This document shows positions 1-5,798 of a DNA stretch of 7,121 nt, piece after piece; positions within the stretch are counted from its first letter, which is position 1, and the number at the start of each line of letters is the position of its first letter. A model generated the notes under the pieces. The model was not told the origin of the DNA and searched no databases. It was given only the letters and a program-made list of their open reading frames with translations. Both the position numbers and the translations under genes were made by a program. The DNA comes from Holophagaceae bacterium. Lineage in GTDB: Bacteria > Acidobacteriota > Holophagae > Holophagales > Holophagaceae. Location: NCBI GenBank assembly GCA_025355915.1, contig JANXYT010000283.1, forward strand, positions 1-7,121, read 5' to 3'.

Positions 1-1159
1 GAAGATCAAATACAACAGGGTTTTCGGCTACTACTTCGAGATCACCAAATCCAACCTGGGCGCCGTCCCGGCGCACTTCCTGCGCAAGCAGACGCTGGCC
101 AATGCCGAGCGCTTCACCACCGAAAAGCTGGTGGCCTTCGAACAGAAGCTGTTGAGCGCCGAAAGCGACCAGGCCCGGCTGGAGGCCACTCAGTTCCAGC
201 GCCTGCTGGCCCTGGTGCTGGAGCACCGGGCCGACCTCACGCGGCTGGCCCGGGCGGTGGCCTCGCTCGATGTGCTGGCGGCCCTGGCGGAGCGGGCGCG
301 GCTCTCGGGCTGGACCCGGCCCGAGCTGGGCGAGGAGCGCGAGCTGGTGCTGGCGGCGGCCCGCCATCCCATGCTGGAAGCGCGGCTGGCCCGGGAGTGC
401 ATTCCGAACGACCTGCAGTTCACCGCCGCCCAGCCCATGGCCGTGGTGACGGGCCCCAACATGGGCGGCAAATCCACCTTCCTGCGCACAACGGCCCTGC
501 TGGTGGTGCTGGCCCAGAGCGGTTCCTTCGTGCCCGCCGAGCTCATGCGCTTTGGCCTGGTGGACCGCATCTTCACGCGCATCGGCGCCTCGGACCAGCT
601 GGCCAAGGGGCAATCCACCTTCATGGTGGAGATGACGGAGACGGCCCGGATCCTCAATCAGACGACGGCCGCCAGCCTGGTGATCCTCGATGAGATCGGG
701 CGCGGCACGTCCACCCGGGACGGTCTGGCCCTGGCGGAGGCCATCGCCTTGTTTCTTCGCGATTTGAAGGGAGGCGCGCCCCGGACCCTCTTCGCCACGC
801 ACTACTTCGAGATGACCAAGCTGGCGGATGATAGCCGCATCCAGAACCTGCACGTGGAGGTGCAGGAGTGGGAGGAACAGCTGCACTTCCTGCACCGGGT
901 GGCGCCCGGCCCCGCCGACCGCAGCTACGGCATCCAGGTGGCCCGCCTGGCGGGCCTGCCGAAATCCGTCATCCAGAAGGCCCAGCGCCTGCTGGCCCAG
1001 ACCCCCGAAGCGCCGCCCCGGGCGCCCATGCCGAGTCAACCGGCCCTGCCATTGTTCGAGGTGGAGCCTGACAGCCTGAGGGCCGAACTGGAGGCCCTGG
1101 ACCTGAACCGCATGACCCCCCTGGAGGCCCTCAATTGGATCGCAGGGAAGCGGGCATGA
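1..1159 (+). CDS. mutS: DNA mismatch repair protein MutS, C-terminal part (5' end outside window)
   Basis: MutS recognises base mismatches and small loops in DNA and, as an ATP-driven sliding clamp, recruits MutL. The first complete codon is at base 2, and about 385 residues are visible, roughly the second half of a usual 800-900 residue MutS. The visible part starts in the lever/clamp region (KIKYNRVFGYYFEITKSN, a classic MutS stretch). It then holds the full ABC-type ATPase: Walker A GPNMGGKST (bases 452-478), the KGQSTFMVEMTE loop (from 605), Walker B LVILDE followed by IGRGTST (677 onward), and the FATHYFEMTKL switch region (about 791-820). After a Pro/Ala-rich linker the tail has QPALPLF (1037-1057), resembling a beta-clamp-binding motif, and a C-terminal LEALNWI segment. 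All key ATPase residues are present, so the gene looks functional. Its TGA stop overlaps the ATG of the next gene. The mismatch-binding N-terminus cannot be checked here. Confidence 0.97.
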   Translation, partial: KIKYNRVFGYYFEITKSNLGAVPAHFLRKQTLANAERFTTEKLVAFEQKLLSAESDQARLEATQFQRLLALVLEHRADLTRLARAVASLDVLAALAERARLSGWTRPELGEERELVLAAARHPMLEARLARECIPNDLQFTAAQPMAVVTGPNMGGKSTFLRTTALLVVLAQSGSFVPAELMRFGLVDRIFTRIGASDQLAKGQSTFMVEMTETARILNQTTAASLVILDEIGRGTSTRDGLALAEAIALFLRDLKGGAPRTLFATHYFEMTKLADDSRIQNLHVEVQEWEEQLHFLHRVAPGPADRSYGIQVARLAGLPKSVIQKAQRLLAQTPEAPPRAPMPSQPALPLFEVEPDSLRAELEALDLNRMTPLEALNWIAGKRA

Positions 1160-1632
1160 GCGCACCGAATCGCCCCATTCGCCGGAAGGACCGCGCCCTG
1201 GATGGGGCGGAAACCCTGCACCTGCTCCAGGAAGCGGAATGGGGCGTGCTGGCCACGGTGGATGCTGAGGGCTGGCCCTATGCTGTGCCCATGAACCATG
1301 CGGTGGTGGGCGGGGCCCTGATCCTCCACTGCGCCACCGTGGGCCACAAACTCGCCAACCTGGCCTTCAACCCCAAAGTCTCCTACTGCGCGGTCACCCA
1401 GGCGGAGACCCTTCCCCTGGAACTCGCCACCCGCTACGCCAGCGTCATCATCTTCGGGCGGGCGGAGCTGCTCACGGACGAGGGAGAGAAGCGCGCGGCG
1501 CTCCGGGCCCTGGGCCTGCGATTCGCCATCGGGCATCCCGATCTGGTCGAGCGCGAGATCGACAAGGATCTCTTCCGCACGGCGGTGGTGCGTATCCGCA
1601 TCGAGCGGGCCACGGGGAAGGCGCGCCGCTGA
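1156..1632 (+). CDS. NimA-like pyridoxamine 5'-phosphate oxidase-family flavoprotein
   Basis: A 158-residue protein of the split-barrel flavin-binding superfamily (PNPOx-like), closest in pattern to the NimA / 5-nitroimidazole-reductase-like group. Such proteins bind FMN, usually as dimers, in the cytoplasm. Some reduce nitroimidazoles, but most members have no known substrate. Visible marks are an N-terminal basic RPIRRKDR segment, WGVLATVDAEGWPYAVPMNH (about residues 29-48), LHCATVGHKLANL (57-69) and NPKVSYCAV (72-80). Then comes PLELATRYASVIIFGRAEL, a strong match to the NimA pattern. His58 is the likely counterpart of the histidine discussed in Deinococcus NimA, aligned by motif from memory. 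I chose the ATG at 1156, which overlaps the mutS stop as ATGA and follows a purine-rich AGGGAAG. A TTG at 1135 is in frame but would overlap mutS by 25 bp. The overlap suggests co-transcription with mutS and coupled translation. A role in DNA repair is not implied by the sequence. Confidence 0.88.
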   Translation: MSAPNRPIRRKDRALDGAETLHLLQEAEWGVLATVDAEGWPYAVPMNHAVVGGALILHCATVGHKLANLAFNPKVSYCAVTQAETLPLELATRYASVIIFGRAELLTDEGEKRAALRALGLRFAIGHPDLVEREIDKDLFRTAVVRIRIERATGKARR

Positions 1633-1660
1633 ACGGGCGGTGATGCAGCAGAGGCGGTGA

Positions 1661-2674
1661 TCAGAACGCCATCTTCAGCTGGCGCAGTTGGGTCAGCAGG
1701 GCGGCGGGTGTGGTGTAGGTGAGCCCCTGCATGAGGTGGTCGTTGGCGGCCTGGGCGAAGGCGGGCTGGTCGTCCACGTAGATGCATTCCTCGGCCAGGA
1801 GGCCCAGCTTGGCCAGGGCATCCTCGAAGAGGCGGGGATCGGGCTTGCTGGCGCCCACCTCGAAGGACAGGGTGACGCTGTCGAAGAGCGGGAAGACCTC
1901 GGTGGTCTGGATGGCATGTTCCAGGTGCCAGGGGCTCGTATTGGAGAGCAGGCCCAGCTTGTACCCTGGCTTCAGGTTGCGGATCAGGTCGAAGGTGGCT
2001 TCGATGGGCGTGAAGATGTCCGTATAGGCGCGGATGAAGGCGTCCTCCGGAAGGTCGGTGCCGCACAGGCCGGACACCCCATCGAGAAAGGCCCGGGAGC
2101 AGATCCGTCCCGCCTCGTAGTCCTGGGTGAGCGTGGATTGCTGGTACAGGCTCACCCTGAGCTCCTCGGCCGGTTTCCCGCACAAAGAGGACAGGCCTGC
2201 CAGGAACCGGCGGTTATCGAAGCTGCACAGGACATTTCCGAAGTCGAAGATCACGGCCCGGGGGGTGGCTTCGCGCCGGTACCGCTTCACGAAGGGGACA
2301 TAGCCCATGTCGGATCGGAGGATGTGGTCGAGGTACCAGTTGCGGAGGAAGGACTGGGTTTCGTCCAGCAGGCGCGGGTCCGACGGATCATAGGCCTGGT
2401 CGAAGGCCAGGAGCTGCTGGACGAAGGAGGCGTGCTCGGATTCCTGTTGGGCGAGGCCCGGGTATCCCGCCGCCTTCAGGTAGCGTTCCTCATTGGTGAA
2501 GTGGGTGAGGGCATAGCTGCAGAGGCGCTGGAAGATGCTCGAGACCTCCTCGGGGGACCCGCCGCCGTCGATGAGGTCGATGAGCTCGTTGAGGAGGTCC
2601 AGCAGCACCCGGTGCTGGGCGTCGATGTCCTTGTAGCCGATGTTGTAGCGATCCTTCCACTGGATATGGGCCAT
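1661..2674 (-). CDS. Bacteriohemerythrin-HAD phosphatase fusion protein
   Basis: A 337-residue two-domain cytoplasmic protein with no signal peptide. Residues 1-130 form a bacteriohemerythrin domain: Trp6, IDAQH (His21), HFTNEE (His58, Glu62), EH (His81) and DHILRSD (His117, Asp122). These are the usual di-iron ligands, except that the position normally filled by a fifth His is Gln77. After a basic linker of about 10 residues, residues 139-337 form a HAD-superfamily hydrolase of subfamily IA. Motif I is FDFGNVL with nucleophile Asp144 and Gly146 in place of the second Asp. Motif II is LLSNTS (Ser244), motif III is the Lys in GASKPDP (Lys277), and motif IV is YVDDQ (Asp301/Asp302). The YihX-type sugar-phosphate phosphatases share the FDxGNV form of motif I. 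The ATG is preceded by GGGGAGGA. Known family roles suggest O2 or iron sensing joined to phosphatase activity, but the substrate and the link between domains are inference. The gene is convergent with the NimA-like gene and divergent from the membrane-protein gene. Confidence 0.93.
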   Translation of the reverse strand: MAHIQWKDRYNIGYKDIDAQHRVLLDLLNELIDLIDGGGSPEEVSSIFQRLCSYALTHFTNEERYLKAAGYPGLAQQESEHASFVQQLLAFDQAYDPSDPRLLDETQSFLRNWYLDHILRSDMGYVPFVKRYRREATPRAVIFDFGNVLCSFDNRRFLAGLSSLCGKPAEELRVSLYQQSTLTQDYEAGRICSRAFLDGVSGLCGTDLPEDAFIRAYTDIFTPIEATFDLIRNLKPGYKLGLLSNTSPWHLEHAIQTTEVFPLFDSVTLSFEVGASKPDPRLFEDALAKLGLLAEECIYVDDQPAFAQAANDHLMQGLTYTTPAALLTQLRQLKMAF

Positions 2675-2752
2675 GGGTCCTCCCCGAAAACGAATTGTTC
2701 ACGACCTCATCGGACGCCCCGGCCTGAAATTCCATTCCTGTAGACTTCTGGC
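2675..2752. promoter_or_regulatory. Divergent intergenic region, presumed back-to-back promoters
   Basis: This 78-bp spacer separates two divergently transcribed genes and must hold the minus-strand promoter and Shine-Dalgarno sequence (GGGGAGGA, just before the ATG at 2674). It probably holds the plus-strand promoter too. It is more AT-rich than its surroundings around 2686-2700 and 2726-2746. I found no pair of -35 and -10 boxes with correct spacing, so no exact promoter is called. Confidence 0.4.
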
Positions 2753-3109
2753 ATGATTCCCCCGCCGGTCCCCAGACCTCCCCTCAGCAAGACCCGCATC
2801 CGCGTGGCCTGGGCCCTCGCCCTGGCGGTGGACGCCATCCAGATTCCCGCGGACGCAGCCGGGCCCGTGGGCTGGTTCCTGGGGGCCGGGCTGGACCTGA
2901 TCACCATGGCCGTGATGTGGGCCATGCTGGGGTTCCACTGGGCCTTCCTCCCGTCGTTCCTCGTGGAGGGGATTCCCTTCCTGAACCTGGCGCCCTTCTG
3001 GACCCTGGCCGTGGCGTTGGCCACCCGGGGGCGCGGGGAGGTTGAGTTGCCCCTGCCGCCGACCGGCGGTTCAAAGCCGAACATCAAAATCCTGAACCCC
3101 GAAGACTGA
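2753..3109 (+). CDS. Small conserved-looking membrane protein, function unknown
   Basis: A 118-residue protein with a Pro-rich N-terminus (residues 1-12), a short basic patch (KTRIR), and two or three hydrophobic stretches: about 18-32 (AWALALAVDAIQIP), 39-66 and 74-91. The C-terminal tail of about 27 residues is hydrophilic and Pro-rich. Charged or polar residues inside the hydrophobic part (Asp27, Asp48, His62, Glu72) and the segment GFHWAFLPSFLVEGIPFLNLAP look conserved rather than random. From memory this resembles a family of small uncharacterised membrane proteins in several GC-rich phyla, but I cannot name a domain. The ATG at 2753 is the first possible start because an in-frame TAG sits at 2741-2743. 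No clear Shine-Dalgarno sequence precedes it. The end lies 9 bp from the convergent ABC ATPase gene. Codon use and amino-acid content support a real gene. Confidence 0.75.
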   Translation: MIPPPVPRPPLSKTRIRVAWALALAVDAIQIPADAAGPVGWFLGAGLDLITMAVMWAMLGFHWAFLPSFLVEGIPFLNLAPFWTLAVALATRGRGEVELPLPPTGGSKPNIKILNPED

Positions 3110-3118
3110 AAACAGACC

Positions 3119-3922
3119 CTAGTCCACCGCCGCGCCCCGGAACTCGTCCTGGTTGTGGCGGCTCTGCTCTTCCATGAGGAGCTGGCTCAGCTCCTTCTTC
3201 AGGGCGTTGAAACCGGGGCTGGCCACATCGCGCGGGCGGGGCAGGTCCACGCGGAGGTCGCGCTTGATGGTGCCGGGGCGGTAGGTCATCACCACGGTGC
3301 GGTCGGCGAGGTAGAGGGCTTCCTCAATGCTGTGGGTGACGAAGAGGATGGTCTTCTTCAGTTCGGTCCACAGCCGCAGCAGCTCGTCCTGCAGGTTGCG
3401 CCGGGTGAGGGCGTCCAGGGCGCCGAAGGGCTCGTCCATGAGCAGGATGGGCGAATCGATGGCCAGCACCCGGGCGATGGCCACGCGCTGGCGCATGCCG
3501 CCGCTCAGGTCCTTGGGGTAGCGCTCCCGGAAATCCTCGAGGTGAAGCATGTCAAGCAGACTGCCCACCTTCTCCTGGATGGCGGGTTTGGCCTTGCCCT
3601 TGATCTGGAGGCCGAAGGCAATGTTCTGCTCCACGGTCATCCAGGGGAACAGCGCGTACTCCTGGAATACCATGCCGCGATCCGGGCCAGGGGTGGTGAT
3701 GGTCGTACCGTCGACGGTGATGAGGCCCGAAGTCGGCAGGCTGAAGCCCGCCACGGCGTTCAGCAGGGTGGATTTGCCGCAGCCTGAGGGACCCAGCAGG
3801 CAGACGAACTCGCCGCGGGTGATCTCCAGATCAATGGCCTTGAGGGCGTAGACCTCCTGGCCTCCGCTCTGGAAGACCTGGTGCACGCCGCGGATGGAGA
3901 TATGACTGGCGGGGCCGTTCAT
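3119..3922 (-). CDS. ABC transporter ATP-binding protein, nitrate/sulfonate/taurine type
   Basis: A 267-residue cytoplasmic ATPase that powers the importer encoded by the two genes upstream. Motifs are Walker A GPSGCGKST (residues 44-52), Q-loop Gln87 in MVFQEYALFPWMTV, signature LSGGMRQR (139-146), Walker B ILLMDEP (159-165), D-loop GALD (167-170) and H-loop His197 in FVTHSIEEALYLADR. The QEYALFPWMTV stretch and the overall length fit the SsuB/TauB/NrtD branch, with no extra regulatory domain after the nucleotide-binding domain. The reading frame stays open far upstream, but that part is the shadow of the permease gene. The ATG at 3922 begins at the domain start and overlaps the permease stop as ATGA, which suggests translational coupling. 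The gene is last in the operon and ends 9 bp from a convergent gene. The substrate is not known from this protein. Confidence 0.95.
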   Translation of the reverse strand: MNGPASHISIRGVHQVFQSGGQEVYALKAIDLEITRGEFVCLLGPSGCGKSTLLNAVAGFSLPTSGLITVDGTTITTPGPDRGMVFQEYALFPWMTVEQNIAFGLQIKGKAKPAIQEKVGSLLDMLHLEDFRERYPKDLSGGMRQRVAIARVLAIDSPILLMDEPFGALDALTRRNLQDELLRLWTELKKTILFVTHSIEEALYLADRTVVMTYRPGTIKRDLRVDLPRPRDVASPGFNALKKELSQLLMEEQSRHNQDEFRGAAVD

Positions 3923-4737
3923 CCCTGCTCCAGGCCGCGGTGCCACTTCAACAGGTACGAGCTGAGGCGGCTCATGACGGTATCGATGCCCAGGCCCAGC
4001 AGGCCGATGGTGAACATGCCCGCGATGATCTTGTCGGACCAGAGGTACTCGCGGGCTTCCAGGATGCGGTAGCCCAGGCCGTTGTTCACGGCGATCATCT
4101 CGGAGACGATCACCACGATGAAGGCGGTGCCCATGGCGATGCGCGCACCGGTGAAGATATAGGGGGTGGCCGCAGGCAGGATGATCCGGGTGAACTGGGT
4201 GAAGCGCGAAGCGCCCAGGTTGCGGCCCACGCGGAGGTAGATGCTGTCCACGTTCTGCACCCCGGCCACGGTGTTCATGAGCACGGGGAAGAAGGCCCCG
4301 ATGCTGATGAGGAACACGGCGGGCGGGTTGCCCAGCCCGAACCAGAGGATCGAGAGCGGGATGTAGGCGATGGGCGGGATGGGGCGCAGCACCTGGATAA
4401 GCGGGTTGAAGAGGCCGTAGACCAGCTTGCTGTACCCCATGGCCATGCCCAGGGGCAGGGCCAGTCCGGTGCCGATGAAGAAGCCCAGCAGCACCCGGTA
4501 GAGGCTCCCGAGGGCATCCTGGATGAGTTCGCCCGAGAAGCACCACTTCAGGTACGAACCCTGGGCCGGATCGAAGACCTCCAGGGGCCGCAGGTAGGCC
4601 CACCACTTGATGAGCACTTGCGTGGGGGAGGGCAGGATGGTGGCGTTCACCCAGCCCATGGAGGACAGCAGCTGCCAGAAGGCCAAGGCCGCCAGCGGGA
4701 CGAGGATGCCGGAGGCGGCGTGTCGATGCTTTTTCAT
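3919..4737 (-). CDS. ABC transporter permease, nitrate/sulfonate/taurine type
   Basis: A 272-residue inner-membrane protein of the binding-protein-dependent permease family (SsuC/TauC-like). After a basic N-terminus (MKKHRH) there is a first hydrophobic span at about residues 11-29, then LPSPTQV (35-41), typical of this family. Further spans are near 80-101, 109-134 and 139-160, with more beyond. The stretch LRPIPPIAYIPLSILWFG (117-134) is a family hallmark. The cytoplasmic EAA-type loop that docks on the ATPase is seen as GRNLGASRFTQFTRIILP (171-188). The length is normal for the family. The start lies 2 bp after the binding-protein stop, and the stop overlaps the ATPase start. Only one permease gene is present, so the functional complex is presumably a homodimer with two ATPase subunits. 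Confidence 0.95.
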   Translation of the reverse strand: MKKHRHAASGILVPLAALAFWQLLSSMGWVNATILPSPTQVLIKWWAYLRPLEVFDPAQGSYLKWCFSGELIQDALGSLYRVLLGFFIGTGLALPLGMAMGYSKLVYGLFNPLIQVLRPIPPIAYIPLSILWFGLGNPPAVFLISIGAFFPVLMNTVAGVQNVDSIYLRVGRNLGASRFTQFTRIILPAATPYIFTGARIAMGTAFIVVIVSEMIAVNNGLGYRILEAREYLWSDKIIAGMFTIGLLGLGIDTVMSRLSSYLLKWHRGLEQG

Positions 4738-4739
4738 TC

Positions 4740-5702
4740 CTATTTGACCTTGTGCTGCTTCTTGGCTTCGGTGAGAAGGTCGAGCTTCACCCAGTCGCCG
4801 GCCTTGGGTGGGTTGGCCATCTTGCCTACGCCGTACTTGCTCATCAGGTCCGTGGTGATCTGCACATGCTGCACCGTGATGTCGTAGCTGAAGGGCGAGT
4901 TGCCGATGGCGTCCTGGTAGTCCTCGGCGGTGATCTGGTTCTTGAACATCACCTCGCGAACGTATTTCTCCGCGGTCTGGGGCTCGTCAATGAACTTCTT
5001 GGTGGCCTCCACGAAGCAGAGCAGGAAACGCTGGGCCACGTCGCGGCGCTCCTTGTAGAGCTTTTCCGTGATGACCAGGGCCCGGATGGGCTCGCCGATG
5101 GGCGTGTCGTAGGGTTTCAACAGCTCCAGGCCGAACTTCCGGTTGATGGCCTGGGAGCTGTAGGGCTCGCTCTGGCACATGGCGTCAATGTTCTTCGCCA
5201 TGAGGGCCTGGTTGAGATCCGCGAAGGGCAGGTAGAGCACGAGCACGTCCTTGCCGGGCTTGTCCGACCAGGTGAGGCCGACCTTGGCCAGCTCCGCCAG
5301 CAGCAGCACTTCCTGGGCGCCGCCCCGCGCCACGCCCACCTTCTTGCCCTTGAGCTCTTTCAGCGACTTGATGCCGGAGTTCGTCCCCACCACGATGCGC
5401 GCGCCGCCCCGGGCGAAACCCGCCACCACATAGATGGGAACCCCCACCGCACGGCCCGCGATGGCAGCATCCAGAGCCGCAGCGCTGGCATCGATCTCGC
5501 CCGCCACGATGGCTGGGTTGATGTCGATGCCCTTGGCGAACATCCGCTCATCAATCTTGAGCCGGTACTTCGGAGCGATCTCCTTCATGTAGGACACGGC
5601 GCCGTAGTGCGCGAATTTGAGGTTGCCCAGGCGGATCACGTCCTGAGCGGACAGGACCAGGGCCGACAGGCAAAGCAGCGAGAGGACGGGCTTCACGCGC
5701 AT
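4740..5702 (-). CDS. Periplasmic substrate-binding protein of the ABC importer (SsuA/NMT1-like)
   Basis: A 320-residue exported binding protein that should deliver the substrate to the permease. The first 19-20 residues look like a Sec signal peptide (MRVKPVLSLLCLSALVLSA, then QD). Cys11 lies in no proper lipobox, so a lipoprotein is unlikely. The mature part has the two-lobed type II fold pattern seen in NMT1/SsuA-like proteins: IRLGNLKFAHYGAVSYM near the start, INPAIVAGEIDASAAALDAAI in the first lobe, then SLKELKGKKVGVARGGAQEVLLL and DAMCQSEPYSSQA, both typical. Family members bind sulfonates, nitrate, pyrimidine precursors or other small molecules. I cannot choose among them. The ATG is preceded by GGAG with 6-base spacing. 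It is the first gene of a three-gene operon and has its own upstream region of 96 bp containing an inverted repeat. Confidence 0.93.
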   Translation of the reverse strand: MRVKPVLSLLCLSALVLSAQDVIRLGNLKFAHYGAVSYMKEIAPKYRLKIDERMFAKGIDINPAIVAGEIDASAAALDAAIAGRAVGVPIYVVAGFARGGARIVVGTNSGIKSLKELKGKKVGVARGGAQEVLLLAELAKVGLTWSDKPGKDVLVLYLPFADLNQALMAKNIDAMCQSEPYSSQAINRKFGLELLKPYDTPIGEPIRALVITEKLYKERRDVAQRFLLCFVEATKKFIDEPQTAEKYVREVMFKNQITAEDYQDAIGNSPFSYDITVQHVQITTDLMSKYGVGKMANPPKAGDWVKLDLLTEAKKQHKVK

Positions 5703-5716
5703 GGTTCGCTCCGGAT

Positions 5717-5733
5717 TGGGTTGATTGAACCCA
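5717..5733. promoter_or_regulatory. Inverted repeat upstream of the ABC importer operon, candidate operator or leader hairpin
   Basis: TGGGTT and AACCCA form perfect 6-bp arms around GATTG. On the minus strand the repeat sits 15-31 bases before the binding-protein ATG. It abuts a -10-like TAGAAT (complement of 5733-5738) and lies near TTGACC (complement of 5739-5744), although those two boxes are not correctly spaced as one promoter. This position would suit a repressor site at or just after the transcription start. A chance repeat is possible, and no regulator gene is in view. Confidence 0.35.
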
Positions 5734-5773
5734 TTCTAGGTCAAGTCCGCCGCGAGGGCGCCCGGCAATCCTC

Positions 5774-5793
5774 GCCTCCAATGCGCTGGAGGC
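5774..5793 (-). terminator. Stem-loop after the methyltransferase gene, possible weak terminator
   Basis: GCCTCCA and TGGAGGC form a perfect 7-bp stem around the 6-base loop ATGCGC, 5 bases beyond the methyltransferase stop codon. On the minus strand no T-tract follows, so it does not look like a standard intrinsic terminator. It could stabilise the 3' end of the transcript or partly separate the methyltransferase from the importer operon. Confidence 0.35.
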
Positions 5794-5798
5794 ACCGA

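Noticed and set aside
2558..2604. Repetitive GATGAGGTCGATGAGCTC-like stretch
   Set aside because: It encodes the helical LLNELIDLID segment of the hemerythrin domain, so the repetition comes from codon and residue bias.
1688..2743. Long plus-strand open frame (about 351 codons) opposite the hemerythrin-HAD gene
   Set aside because: It lies fully antisense to a gene with clear conserved domains. Its Gly/Val/Glu-rich translation shows no motif, as expected from a GC-rich shadow frame.
3056..3069. Short hairpin CCGCC-GACC-GGCGG near the end of the small membrane-protein gene
   Set aside because: It has only a 5-bp stem, lies inside the coding region, and is not followed by a T-tract, so it is not a credible terminator.
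3923..4606. Upstream extension of the ATPase reading frame
   Set aside because: The extra 228 codons translate to Pro/His/Arg-rich sequence overlapping the permease gene. The ATPase domain begins right after the ATG at 3922.
3940..4887. Plus-strand open frame (about 315 codons) opposite the permease gene
   Set aside because: The translation is very rich in His, Asp, Glu, Gly and Gln with no motif, which is the antisense image of a hydrophobic permease.
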